Notes under the pieces: generated by a model
What the model saw: the letters and a program-made list of their open reading frames with translations, nothing else
The model's database searches: none
Told to the model about the DNA's origin: nothing
Shown here: piece after piece, positions 17,547 through 27,446 of the stretch
Layout of the letters: each line of letters begins with the position of its first letter
Position numbering within the stretch: position 1 is the first letter of the stretch
Source: Tubiluchus corallicola
Taxonomy: Eukaryota; Priapulida; Priapulimorpha; Priapulimorphida; Tubiluchidae
Length of the DNA stretch: 50,935 nucleotides
Assembly (NCBI GenBank): GCA_030141605.1
Contig: JAQGDQ010002424.1
Location: 1-50,935, forward strand
Reading direction: 5' to 3'
Translations under genes and position numbers: made by a program

Positions 17547-20500
17547 TTACTCATTATTTAGTAAAACACATTGATTGTTTTGTATATCGCCTTCTACACT
17601 TTTATACTTTACATCTTTTTTTGTAGTTCCATCATTATATTGCACCGTAACACGTTCATTACGGCCTATCGTTTTCCTTGATTTCAAAGGCATTGGCTTT
17701 TCTTGCTTTTCTCTACCTGCGTTGTTGAGGTTAGCAAGCAATGATTTCAGGTCTTCTTTGCTTTCTTGATAACTTTCTTTAACTTTTTTTCTATGCTTTG
17801 CTTCTTGTATTTCCTGTGAGCTTGCAGATGGTAAGTTACATTTAACTAAGAAAGAGACTATGTCTCTATTGATTTTTTCTACAAACTGTTTAAACAGCTC
17901 AAAAGATTCAAACTTATAAATCAATAACGGGTCTTTTTGCTCATAGACAGCATGTTGCACTGATTGTTTCAAGTCATCCATCTCTTTCAAATGCTCCTTC
18001 CAACTTTGATCTATATTCACCAAAGAAACATTTTTTTGAAGTGACCTTATTAGCTCACCACATTGTGTGTCTACATTGGCTTGCAAGTTACTAACAATAC
18101 CCATTTGCTTCTTTCCATCTGTAACTGGTACTAATACATCTTTGACCGTAGCCCCCTTCTCCTTAAAAATTCCTTGAAACACTTGATATGCCTGCTCAGC
18201 CATTTGTTTGTTTTTTTCAAAATAATTTTTTTCTGTTGCTTCAAAAAGCTTCTGTATAAGTTCTTCGGTATTTATTTTGTCAAACTCTTTTTTATCAATA
18301 TTATAATCTATTCCAAGAGTGTTAATAACATTCAATCTAAAAGCATCTATGTTATCTGATTGTTTTGCATGGGTAGTTATGCTTTCGCACACTTCATACA
18401 TTATGTTGTGGATATCTAAGTCTAATCTTTCTCCAAATAAAGAATTTTTTCTTCTTTGGTATATTAGTTTTCTTTGAGAGTTCATGACATCATCATACTC
18501 CAATAGCCTTTTTCTAATTGAAAAGTTATTGGCTTCTACTTTCTTCTGTGCTCGTTCTATAGACTTAGTAATAAGGCTATGTTGAATTACTTCATTTTCT
18601 TTTAAGCCCATTCTATCCATTAATTTAGCAATTCTGCCTGAACCAAACAAACGCATCAAGTTATCTTCTAATGAGACAAAAAACTGCGAGCTACCGGGGT
18701 CACCCTGCCTTCCTGATCTACCTCTTAACTGCCTATCTACACGTCTTGATTCATGTCTTTCTGTTCCAATAATAGCCAACCCACCTGCTTTTTTAGATTC
18801 TGGTGCGAGCTTAATATCTGTTCCTCTACCTGCCATGTTTGTGGCAATAGTAATAGTTCCTGGCTTTCCTGCTTCCGTTACTATTTCTGCCTCTCTGGCA
18901 TGCTGCTTTGCATTGAGCACTTGATGTTTCATTTTCTTGAAATCAAGCATTCTACTCAAAAGTTCAGACGTTTCTACGGATGTTGTCCCTACCAAAACTG
19001 GTCTTCCAATAGAGATTAGCTGCCTTATTTCTTCTACAACGGCATTAAATTTTTCACGTGTTGTTTTGTAAATTTTATCTTGATGGTCTTTCCTCACAAT
19101 AGGTCTGTTGGTAGGAATAACGACAACATCAAGTTTGTAAATTTCCCAAAATTCCCCTGCCTCAGTTTCTGCTGTTCCTGTCATACCCGCCAGCTTGTGA
19201 TACATTCTAAAATAGTTCTGCAATGTAATAGTAGCATAGGTCTGTGTTGCATCTTCTACCTTCACGTTTTCTTTTGCTTCAATAGCTTGATGCAATCCAT
19301 CAGAATATCTTCTACCTTCCATCACCCTTCCTGTCTGCTCATCTATAATTTTCACTTTTCCATCTACCGTGATATATTCCGTATCCTTCTCAAACAAAGC
19401 GTATGCTTTCAACAGTTGGTTAATAGTATGTATTCTATCTGATTTTACGCTGTAGTCACTAATTAACTTTTCTTTAAGTTTTAGTTTTTTCTTCTCTCCC
19501 AAATCGGAATTTTTTTCTATAGCACCTATTTCTTCTGCAATATTGGGTAGGATAAAAAAGTTTTTATCTTTTATGCCCTCTTGGGTGGTAATCAAATCTA
19601 TCCCCTTTTCTGTAAGCTCAACAGTGTTGTTTTTTTCATTAATTGTAAAATATAGAGGAGCATCGGCTTCTGGCATATTTTTACTATTTTCTTGCAGAAA
19701 AAAGTTTTCTGTTTTTTGCAAAATTTGTTTCATTCCGGTTGCACTCAAATATTTAATCAAAGGCTTGTGTTTTGGCAATCCTCTATATGCTCTAAAAAGT
19801 GCCACGCCTCCTTCTTTTTCATTGCCATCGGTAATAAGTTTTTTTGCTTCTAATACATATTGTGAGACCAATTTTTTCTGCTCTTCTACTAATTTTAAAA
19901 CACTGGGTTTTAATTCTATGTATTGTTGTTCTGTTTTTTTTGTAACTGGTCCTGAAATAATAAGTGGCGTACGTGCTTCATCTATTAGTATAGAATCCAC
20001 TTCATCTATCATAGCATAATGATGCTTTCTTTGCACCATTTCATTGGACTCTCTCACCATATTATCTCTCAAATAATCAAAGCCAAATTCATTGTTAGTG
20101 CCAAAAGATATATCGGCTGCATATGCCTGCCTTCTTTCCTCGCTATGTGGCGTGTGTCTATCTATACAATCAACAGTAAGTCCATGGAACTGGTATATGG
20201 GGCCCATCCATTCACTATCTCTTTTGGCTAAGTAGTTGTTTACTGTTACAATATGTACTCCTCTTTTTGTCAAGGCATTCAAAAACGCAGGTAGCGTTGC
20301 TACCAATGTTTTACCTTCACCTGTGGTCATCTCAGCTATTTTACCTTGATGCAAAACTATCCCCCCCACCAACTGCACGTCATAATGTACCATGTTCCAT
20401 CGGACTTTATGTCCTGCAACTTCCCAAGTGCTGTGCCAATGCGCTTTATCGCCTTTTAGTTCTACATGTTCATGTTGTCCAGCCAGTTGTTTGTCATACA

Positions 20501-20894
20501 TGGTGGCTGTTACCTCAAGAGTTTCGTTTTCAACAAATCTTTTTGCTGTTTCTTTTATAACAGCAAAAGCGCGTGGCAAAGCATCCATTAAGGCTATTTC
20601 TAATTTTTCATTTCTATTTTCTTCCAACTTATCAATTTGTTGAAACAAATGATCTTTTTCTGTTAGCTCTATGTCACCTTGAGCTTTCTTTTGCAGGGTT
20701 TCTATTTCGCTGTCAATATTAGCAAGCCTATCGCTAATGAACTGCTGTATGTCCTGAGTAACAGAGCGCAAATCATCATTGCTTATGTTTTGTAATTTAG
20801 CAGATTCTTCGTGTATTTTGTCAACAATAGGAAGTATTTGCTTTATATCTTTTTGTGACTTTGTTCCAAAAAGCTTTGTAATGAAACCTAACAT
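17547..20894 (-). CDS. secA: Preprotein translocase ATPase SecA
   Basis: A full-length 1115-residue SecA, the cytoplasmic motor that pushes preproteins through SecYEG. Walker A is MTTGEGKTLVATLP near residue 190, DEAD-type motif IDEVDSILIDEARTPLIISG near 300, and the second ATPase domain contains GTTSVETSELLSRML, TNMAGRGTDIKL and QLRGRSGRQGDPGSSQFFVSLED. As in many Bacteroidota the protein is longer than the E. coli form and lacks the C-terminal zinc-binding cysteines. It follows a Cys-rich membrane peptide gene by 1 nt and precedes the SPOR gene by 3 nt. Confidence 0.96.
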   Translation of the reverse strand: MLGFITKLFGTKSQKDIKQILPIVDKIHEESAKLQNISNDDLRSVTQDIQQFISDRLANIDSEIETLQKKAQGDIELTEKDHLFQQIDKLEENRNEKLEIALMDALPRAFAVIKETAKRFVENETLEVTATMYDKQLAGQHEHVELKGDKAHWHSTWEVAGHKVRWNMVHYDVQLVGGIVLHQGKIAEMTTGEGKTLVATLPAFLNALTKRGVHIVTVNNYLAKRDSEWMGPIYQFHGLTVDCIDRHTPHSEERRQAYAADISFGTNNEFGFDYLRDNMVRESNEMVQRKHHYAMIDEVDSILIDEARTPLIISGPVTKKTEQQYIELKPSVLKLVEEQKKLVSQYVLEAKKLITDGNEKEGGVALFRAYRGLPKHKPLIKYLSATGMKQILQKTENFFLQENSKNMPEADAPLYFTINEKNNTVELTEKGIDLITTQEGIKDKNFFILPNIAEEIGAIEKNSDLGEKKKLKLKEKLISDYSVKSDRIHTINQLLKAYALFEKDTEYITVDGKVKIIDEQTGRVMEGRRYSDGLHQAIEAKENVKVEDATQTYATITLQNYFRMYHKLAGMTGTAETEAGEFWEIYKLDVVVIPTNRPIVRKDHQDKIYKTTREKFNAVVEEIRQLISIGRPVLVGTTSVETSELLSRMLDFKKMKHQVLNAKQHAREAEIVTEAGKPGTITIATNMAGRGTDIKLAPESKKAGGLAIIGTERHESRRVDRQLRGRSGRQGDPGSSQFFVSLEDNLMRLFGSGRIAKLMDRMGLKENEVIQHSLITKSIERAQKKVEANNFSIRKRLLEYDDVMNSQRKLIYQRRKNSLFGERLDLDIHNIMYEVCESITTHAKQSDNIDAFRLNVINTLGIDYNIDKKEFDKINTEELIQKLFEATEKNYFEKNKQMAEQAYQVFQGIFKEKGATVKDVLVPVTDGKKQMGIVSNLQANVDTQCGELIRSLQKNVSLVNIDQSWKEHLKEMDDLKQSVQHAVYEQKDPLLIYKFESFELFKQFVEKINRDIVSFLVKCNLPSASSQEIQEAKHRKKVKESYQESKEDLKSLLANLNNAGREKQEKPMPLKSRKTIGRNERVTVQYNDGTTKKDVKYKSVEGDIQNNQCVLLNNE

Positions 20895-20895
20895 T

Positions 20896-21063
20896 TTATT
20901 TTTCTTTATTTTTTCTGTTTACTAACATTTTAGTCGTATTACTACATTTACATCCTCTACCCCCTCCACAGTTTACATCTGTCTTACTATTTTTAAATAT
21001 CATATGGATAAGAAATGCAATTGCAACAATAAATAGTGCTATTATAATCAAATCTTGATACAT
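20896..21063 (-). CDS. Small Cys-rich membrane peptide, FeoB-associated family-like (55 aa)
   Basis: ATG at 21061-21063 opens a 55-residue frame ending with TAA at 20896-20898, one base before the secA ATG. The peptide has an N-terminal transmembrane helix (about 4-23, starting MYQDLIIIALFIVAIAFLI) followed by a cysteine cluster (NCGGGRGCKCS at 31-41) and a basic tail. This matches the architecture of the FeoB-associated Cys-rich membrane proteins found after feoB in many bacteria. No feoB is in the window, so the coupling to secA is unusual. Confidence 0.65.
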   Translation of the reverse strand: MYQDLIIIALFIVAIAFLIHMIFKNSKTDVNCGGGRGCKCSNTTKMLVNRKNKEK

Positions 21064-21146
21064 TAGGGTATATTTTGGATGTAATGCAAATTAAACAAAA
21101 TATTTGATTAAAATCTAAATTAAAAAACAAATATGTAGAATGTCTT

Positions 21147-21167
21147 CCAAAAACATTATGTTTTTGG
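21147..21167. repeat. Perfect 10-bp palindrome with central T
   Basis: CCAAAAACAT and ATGTTTTTGG flank one T. A wider 9-bp inverted pair (21173-21181 with 21236-21244) lies beside it. Both sit between the Cys-rich peptide gene and the tRNA-Val promoter. This could be a terminator-like or operator element. Confidence 0.4.
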
Positions 21168-21275
21168 ATCTCATACTTCTTGGGAGGAATCTATAAGAAC
21201 AAAACTTAACAAGAGAAACAATTATCAACTCTTAGAAGAAGTATTTGTTTATTTGTAAAAAAAATAGAAATATTT

Positions 21276-21304
21276 TTTGTATTAAGAAAAAGTTTATAAC
21301 TTTG
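21276..21304 (+). promoter_or_regulatory. Promoter of tRNA-Val
   Basis: TTTG at 21276-21279 and TAACTTTG at 21297-21304, separated by 17 nt, match the Bacteroidota housekeeping consensus. The tRNA begins 12 nt downstream. Confidence 0.8.
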
Positions 21305-21315
21305 AGGCGTTTTAT

Positions 21316-21390
21316 GGGTTCTTAGCTCAGCTGGTTTAGAGCACCTGCCTTACAAGCAGGGGGTCGTAGGTTCGAATCCTACAGGACCCA
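21316..21390 (+). tRNA. tRNA-Val (anticodon UAC)
   Basis: A 75-nt cloverleaf: acceptor GGGTTCT pairs with AGGACCC, the D-arm is CTCAGCTGGTTTAGAGC, and the anticodon stem CCTGC/GCAGG encloses the loop CTTACAA with anticodon TAC. The T-arm contains GGTTCGAATCC. The discriminator is A and the CCA end is not encoded. A T8 run about 50 nt downstream may end transcription. Confidence 0.96.
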
Positions 21391-21492
21391 CATAAATCAA
21401 ACTTTGTGTAAGTTAGATATTTGCATACGGTTTGGTTTTTTTTATAGAGCAAATTTTATAGTGTATAATGCTTCACTTGCCATATCTATTTC

Positions 21493-22545
21493 TTATTTTT
21501 TCATATTCTGTAAAAAATTAGTAAGAGCAGTTGTCCAATCTTCACTTCCGTCCCATTGAGTGCCTATATATATCATTCCTGTTGGCAAATGTTTGATGTA
21601 GTATTTATAAACTAATTTATTTTGTTGTATTGCTTTAAGTCCTTCTGGTGCTGTGTCTTCTGTATAAAAAAAGTTCATGATTTGCTTGGGCGGGGCACTA
21701 ATGTAGTATAAGCCAAAGGGAATAGTTTGGTTTAATAGTTCTGATGATGTTGTATTATATTCTACTATTTTGTATTTGTTTTGATAGTTTTTTTCAAGGA
21801 TGCCAGATAAGTCACTGTTTTTTTGAACTGCAATATGTTTTGCATTATCAAGTTTCTCGCTCAATTGCTCATTGAGCATTATGGATGCTTTATCATGGGG
21901 TTCTATTTCATATAGAGGGAAGTTAAACACGCCCAAAACATCTATATTTAAATCTCTGGGATATTCTGAGGCTTTTTCTTTTCTTGAAAAATTATTGCTC
22001 TTGTCAAGCTCAGGAATGTCTAAAATTAATAGATTTTCTTGCTTTAATCCTTTCCGAAGAATTTCTTTATAAAATTCTTTTAGTAGTTCATCATAATTTT
22101 CATTTTCCAATACCCATCCTTGTTGGCCATACGATAGAATGCTTGTATTGTTTTTAAACTCTACTAATGAAATGGAGTAAAGGCTTTTGTTGTTGACAAA
22201 GGACTTTTTAATGAAAATAATGTTGCTTATTTGTCGCTTTTGAAGTACTCTAAAAACTTCACTTGTTAACTCTTTTCCTGCTAAAACATTATAAAAATCA
22301 AAATATTTTACTGCATCTATTCCTGACTGCATAAAATATTTATGGGATTTTTTGGCAAGTTTTATCCATGTATTTTTAGATGTTTCTACTTCATCTTGTA
22401 TAAACACTACCGTTCTCTTTTTTAGCAGGTTGTCAGAAATGTAATTTCTATTATTAATGAAATCAAAAACATCTATTTGTGCTAAGCTCATATTGTGAGA
22501 AAGGACAAATAATAGTGTTATAAATATGTTTTTAATATGCTTCAT
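21493..22545 (-). CDS. Exported protein of unknown function
   Basis: The 350-residue protein has a signal peptide (NIFITLLFVLSHNMSLAQ). The mature part alternates hydrophobic and polar stretches with no transmembrane segment. I recognise no domain. A hydrophobic strand in the first half (QISNIIFIKKSFV) and a C-terminal section (TGMIYIGTQWDGSEDWTTAL) look globular. It is probably periplasmic or surface located. It lies between tRNA-Val and asnS, with 67 bp to asnS, and may be transcribed with it. Confidence 0.7.
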   Translation of the reverse strand: MKHIKNIFITLLFVLSHNMSLAQIDVFDFINNRNYISDNLLKKRTVVFIQDEVETSKNTWIKLAKKSHKYFMQSGIDAVKYFDFYNVLAGKELTSEVFRVLQKRQISNIIFIKKSFVNNKSLYSISLVEFKNNTSILSYGQQGWVLENENYDELLKEFYKEILRKGLKQENLLILDIPELDKSNNFSRKEKASEYPRDLNIDVLGVFNFPLYEIEPHDKASIMLNEQLSEKLDNAKHIAVQKNSDLSGILEKNYQNKYKIVEYNTTSSELLNQTIPFGLYYISAPPKQIMNFFYTEDTAPEGLKAIQQNKLVYKYYIKHLPTGMIYIGTQWDGSEDWTTALTNFLQNMKK

Positions 22546-22612
22546 AAATACCTGCTACAACATTCTATTACAAGTTTAAATAAATTATCAATGCCAAGCA
22601 AACAGGGAAATT

Positions 22613-24061
22613 TTAAAATTCTGCATTACCGGGGGTTCTTGGAAATGGAATAACATCTCTGATATTACTAATTCCACAAATAAATTGTAACATTCTTTCA
22701 AAACCAAGTCCAAAACCACTATGAGGAGCAGAGCCAAACCTTCTACTATCTAAATACCACCACAAACTTTTCTCTTCTATTTCCAATTCCCTAATCCTCT
22801 GTGTTAGTTTATCCAATCGCTCTTCTCTTTGAGAACCTCCTATAATTTCTCCTATTCCCGGAAACAATACGTCCATTGCTCGTACCGTTTTTCCATCATC
22901 ATTTTGCTTCATATAAAATGCCTTTATTTCTTTGGGATAGTCATATAAAATAACTGGCTTTTTAAAATGTTTTTCTACTAAATATCGCTCGTGCTCTGAA
23001 TGTAAATCAGCCCCCCATTGCTCTATAATGTATGAAAATTTTTTCTTTTTGTTGGGTTTAGAATTTCGCAAAATATCAATAGCCTCTGTATACGAAAGTC
23101 GTATAAATTCATTCTTTAATACAAAGTTCAACTTTTCTAATAAAGTCATATCACTTCTTTCGTGTTGTGGTTTTGTTTTTTCTTCTTGTGAGAATCTTTG
23201 GTTTAAAAACTCTAAGTCATCAGCACAATTATCTATCGCATACTTTATAAGATATTTTAATAAATCTTCTGCCAAGTTCATATTATCTTCCAAGTCGTAA
23301 AAAGCCATTTCTGGTTCTACCATCCAAAACTCTGCTAAGTGGCGCGATGTATTGGAGTTTTCTGCTCTAAAAGTAGGACCGAAAGTGTATACTTCTCCTA
23401 AAGCAAGAGCAAACAGCTCTCCTTCCAATTGCCCCGAAACAGTCAATTCCGTTTCTGTTCCAAAAAAGTCTTGCGCATAATCAGGCATTCCTTGTTCGTC
23501 TAATGGGCAATTATTTAGGGGTAAAGTCGTCACATTAAACATTTCTCCTGCTCCTTCGCAGTCAGATGCAGTGATTACTGGAGAATGTAGGTAAACAAAT
23601 CTTTTTTCATTAAAATATTGATGTATTGCAAAAGACATAGCATGCCTTACTCTAAATATAGCTCCAAATAGATTAGTGCGAGGGCGTAAATGGGCAATCT
23701 CTCTCAAAAATTCTAATGAGTGTTTCTTTGGTTGTATGGGGTATTCTTCAGGGTCTGATTCGCCAAGAATTTCTATTTTTAATACTTCTAACTCTATTGC
23801 CTGCCCTTTACCCTGTGATGTTACTACTTTTCCGTATACAGAAATACAGGCACCTGGAGTAATTTTCTTTATTGTAGACTCCTTTTCAGATTCAGGAGAG
23901 ATTACAAGTTGGAGATTTTTTATTGTAGAACCGTCATTTAATGCCACAAATACTACATTTTTGCTTTCTCGCTTAGTTTTCACCCATCCCTTTACTGTAA
24001 CTTCTCTGTTTTCTAAATTCCCTTGAAGTAAGTCCAATATTTTAATCCTTTCTTGCATCAT
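22613..24061 (-). CDS. asnS: Asparaginyl-tRNA synthetase
   Basis: A 482-residue class IIb synthetase charging tRNA-Asn. The N-terminal OB-fold anticodon-binding domain (about 15-110, [25 protein letters not shown]) precedes the catalytic core. That core has [12 protein letters not shown], the FNVTTLP and [17 protein letters not shown] segments typical of AsnRS, motif 2 ([26 protein letters not shown]) and motif 3 ([15 protein letters not shown]). Full length and unbroken. A TATCTTTG box lies upstream. Confidence 0.94.
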   Translation of the reverse strand: MMQERIKILDLLQGNLENREVTVKGWVKTKRESKNVVFVALNDGSTIKNLQLVISPESEKESTIKKITPGACISVYGKVVTSQGKGQAIELEVLKIEILGESDPEEYPIQPKKHSLEFLREIAHLRPRTNLFGAIFRVRHAMSFAIHQYFNEKRFVYLHSPVITASDCEGAGEMFNVTTLPLNNCPLDEQGMPDYAQDFFGTETELTVSGQLEGELFALALGEVYTFGPTFRAENSNTSRHLAEFWMVEPEMAFYDLEDNMNLAEDLLKYLIKYAIDNCADDLEFLNQRFSQEEKTKPQHERSDMTLLEKLNFVLKNEFIRLSYTEAIDILRNSKPNKKKKFSYIIEQWGADLHSEHERYLVEKHFKKPVILYDYPKEIKAFYMKQNDDGKTVRAMDVLFPGIGEIIGGSQREERLDKLTQRIRELEIEEKSLWWYLDSRRFGSAPHSGFGLGFERMLQFICGISNIRDVIPFPRTPGNAEF

Positions 24062-24102
24062 ACTACTATTCTATTATTTATATATTTTCACTATTTGTTT
24101 TA

Positions 24103-24110
24103 CAAAGATA
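24103..24110 (-). promoter_or_regulatory. Candidate asnS promoter (TATCTTTG)
   Basis: The minus strand reads TATCTTTG, a full TAnnTTTG match, 42 bp before the asnS ATG. The upstream TTG element is not clear. Confidence 0.5.
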
Positions 24111-24166
24111 ATTTAAATGCCATACTTGTATTTTAAATTCATGAAATTATCTCTTCCAAAAAAAGG

Positions 24167-25328
24167 CTATTTTATGGATTCCCACAGTCGTGTTACAGCA
24201 TCATTTCCCATTACTGCTCTTTCAGGACGAGGATGTTGCTCATTAAACACTGAAAGGTTTTTTTCGTCAAGCAAAACAATGTTGCCCTCTCCAAAGTCTT
24301 TTTGGTTTAAAATATTTTTTGCTTTCAAATTTAAGTGCTTAGCCATAAAAGGATACATTGCTTCTCTTTTTTTGAAATCATACGAATGCTTTTCTTTAGA
24401 CAAATGATAATTTTCTACTCTGCCTTTTTTACCGTATAGCTTGTATATTTTTTGTGTATAAGGGAACTCTACATCGGGGGTGTTTTGTCCAATCTCCTCC
24501 TACCGATATCAAAAGCATAGGTCTTGGGGCGGCTAACGCAGCTATTTCTACATTACTGGTCTGATAGTTTTCTCCTTTATGAATAGGCATTCCACTTTCA
24601 CAGATACAACCTCCAAAAAAGTGAGCAGACACCATGACAACTGGTACAGAGACCTTAATCCTATCATCCAATGCCGTTACAATAAATGATTGCGTTCCTC
24701 CACCTGAGCCTCCTGTTACGGCAATTCTCGTTGTATCTACATAATCTAATGAACATAAAAAATCAACGGAACGAATAGAGTTCCACGTCTGTATTTTAAA
24801 AGCCAAAGGGTGCTTATGATCACACTGTTTAGAATCAGCGTACCCAATCATATCAAATGCAAAAACTACCGCTCCCATTTTAGCTAAGGTAGCAGCCCTT
24901 TTTTGCACATCTTCTTTTAACCTTTTATCCTTAGCATGCCCATGTGGAGAGAGTACAGCGGGATATTGTGTTTTTTTGTTTTTAGGTCTATACAAATTTC
25001 CTGTGACAAAAAAACCTGGTACACTTTCAAAAAAAACATTTTCTACAACATATCCATCCATTTCTTTGGCACTATGTACCACCGCATTTAAAGGAGTTTT
25101 TGGGGGAAAGGTTTCAAACCCAGAACCTTTTCTTATATGGGCTTTAATTTGTTCCTTACGAGCCTTCCAGTCAGATAAGGTTTTGTAGTTTTTCCCCCAT
25201 TGAGTGTGTAGTTGCTTGGCATACTCTTCTGTAAAATGATGACCAACACATAACATAGTATCTTTTTCTTGTGCAAAAACAGTTACACAAAAAAATAGTA
25301 GATATAGAGACAAGTATAATTTTTTCAT
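24167..25328 (-). pseudogene. Acetylxylan-esterase-like alpha/beta hydrolase, frameshifted near its C-terminus
   Basis: Two frames together make one secreted alpha/beta hydrolase. Residues 1-299 come from 24429-25328 with a signal peptide (MKKLYLSLYLLFFCVTVFAQ) and the nucleophile motif VTGGSGGGTQSF. The last part continues in another frame down to 24167 (...LSKEKHSYDFKKREAMYPFMAKHL), including the His region. The join lies in about 24476-24487, where the minus strand ACAAAACACCCCC appears one base short. Relatives deacetylate xylan or other esters. As written, the product loses the catalytic His segment, so this is a pseudogene or a sequencing error. Confidence 0.75.
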
Positions 25329-25441
25329 AACCTGTATGAGTTTAATTTAAATTTATTTGTATTTAGAACAACCTTTGACAAAGGTAGCAAAAGTAGTTAG
25401 AAAAGGCTAAATGTGTTAAAAATTTATTCCTGCACAGAGGC

Positions 25442-27338
25442 TTATTGGTTAAGCTCTACTTTCCCTTCATCATTATATTTTAATATTTCTGCATCTACCA
25501 AACTTTTTACAACATTGATAAATTGTTTTTCGGAAAGATGCAGGTCTTTCATTAATTCCTGCATTGTTTTAGGGGAGGTAAGTATTTTGATGCATTTTTC
25601 TCTAATCTCTTCTATGTTAATATTCTCTTTTGGCTTGTTCTCTATACATATGTCACACACATTACATTGGTTTTCTAATGGCAAGTTAAAATATTGATAT
25701 ATAAATTGTTGCCTACACATGCTTTGTTGTTCTATGTACTTTTGAATAAACTTCATTTTTTCAAACGCTATTTTTTTTAATTGTAAATACTCTTTTGGAG
25801 AAGAAAATATATGGCGGGGATTTTGTCTAGGAAGAACAAAGGTTATTTGTGGTTTTTCTAATTGAGGATTATAAGCAAAAATTTCTTTTGTCTTTAAATT
25901 ATTAAGTTTTCTAATCACTGCCAAAACGCTAATATTCATCATTTGAGCTATTTTTCTTCGGAGATAGCAACAAAGTTACTAAACAACTCTCCTCCATATG
26001 TTCGCAAAATTGTTTTGATAAGCCCGTCATCAAAAGCATGAGATACTTGATATCTGTATAAGTCTTCTTTGCTAATAGGACAATGTAGTTTGGCGGGGCG
26101 ATGAAATGCGTCACTCATCTCTATTAGTCCTTCTTTTTCTAAAATTTTAATGGCATTGAAAACACTACTCTTTTTCAATTCAAAGAAGTTACAAAAATCT
26201 TCTATATCAAATGGATATGAGTTGAATTCTCCGCTTCCAATAGCCAACTTATAATAGTTTCCTAATGCTTGATATACTCTTTTGATGTCTCTTATTTCTG
26301 GAAATTTATTTTCTAACAGTACTCTTAAATTTTCTATATCTTTTTTTTCAAATAACAATATAGCATACGCTTTTTTTTCATCCCTTCCTGCTCTTCCCGC
26401 TTCTTGATAATATGACTCTAAGTCATTTGGAATGTCATAGTGAATAACCGTCCTAACATCCTGTTTATCAATTCCTAATCCAAAAGCATTGGTAGCTATC
26501 ATTACCTTTGTTTTATTACTCTGCCACTCTGTTTGTTTTTTATGTCTAATATCCACATTTAACCCTGCATGAAAAAAATCGGCTGTTATTCGGTGTTGTT
26601 TGATAAATTTGCTTAGTGCTTCACATTTTTTTCTGCTTTTAACATAAATTATACTGCTTCCTTTTACTTTTTGTAAGATTTCTAAAATTTTTTGTTCTTT
26701 ATACTCTACTTGCCTTACTATAAAAGATAAGTTGTTTCTTGAGAAATTCCCTAAAAATATTTCGGGTTCTTTTAGTAGTAACTTTTCGCATATATCTTTT
26801 CTCACTATTTGGGTTGCCGAGGCGGTAAGGGCAACAACATTTGTATTAGGGAAATAGGTTCTGAGCTTTGAAATTTCTAAATATGTTGGGCGAAAATCAT
26901 ACCCCTACTGCGATATACAATGTGCTTCATCTACGGCGATTAAGCTTACATTCATTTTCTCACTCTCTCTATAAAAAGTTCTGACTTTATTCTTTCAGGG
27001 GAAATATATAAAAATTTGGTATCAGCATAAATAGAGTTATCCAGTGTTATGTCTATTTCTCTTTTTGTCATGCCCGAATGCACTACATATGCTTTTATAT
27101 TTTTTTTTCGTAATTGCATAACTTGATCTTGCATTAGGGCAATGAGTGGAGAAATAACAATACACAATCCGTCTCGAAACATAATGGGCAATTGAAAACA
27201 AACGGATTTGCCACTTCCTGTTGGCATAATGGCTAACGTGTCTTTGCCTCTCAGTATGGCAGTTATAACCTTCTCTTGCGGGGGCCTAAAAGAATCATAC
27301 TGCCAATATTGGTTTAATGTTTGTTGCAGCGTTTTCAC
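25442..27338 (-). pseudogene. recQ: RecQ DNA helicase gene with two frameshifts and one nonsense codon
   Basis: Three open segments together form one RecQ helicase. The first (26952-27338) has the zero/Q motif region and Walker A (IMPTGSGKSVCFQLP). The second (through 25948) carries DEAHCIS, the helicase motifs (ATNAFGLGIDKQDVRTVIHYD, YYQEAGRAGRD) and the start of the RQC domain. The third (25442-25942) has the RQC zinc cysteines (CRQQF, CNVCDIC). Lesions are a missing A near 26955-26959, TAG at 26905-26907 replacing Trp in the DEAHCISQWGYDFRP motif, and a missing A near 25950-25956. Three independent lesions make loss of function likely. Confidence 0.85.
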
Positions 27339-27446
27339 GTTTTTAAATTGCTTTTTGGTATAAAATATAACTAAATAAAAAAATAAGTGTGCTAAACTTC
27401 AAATTATTTTATAAAAATGTTTGTATTTTGGCTTGCAAGACGTTGA

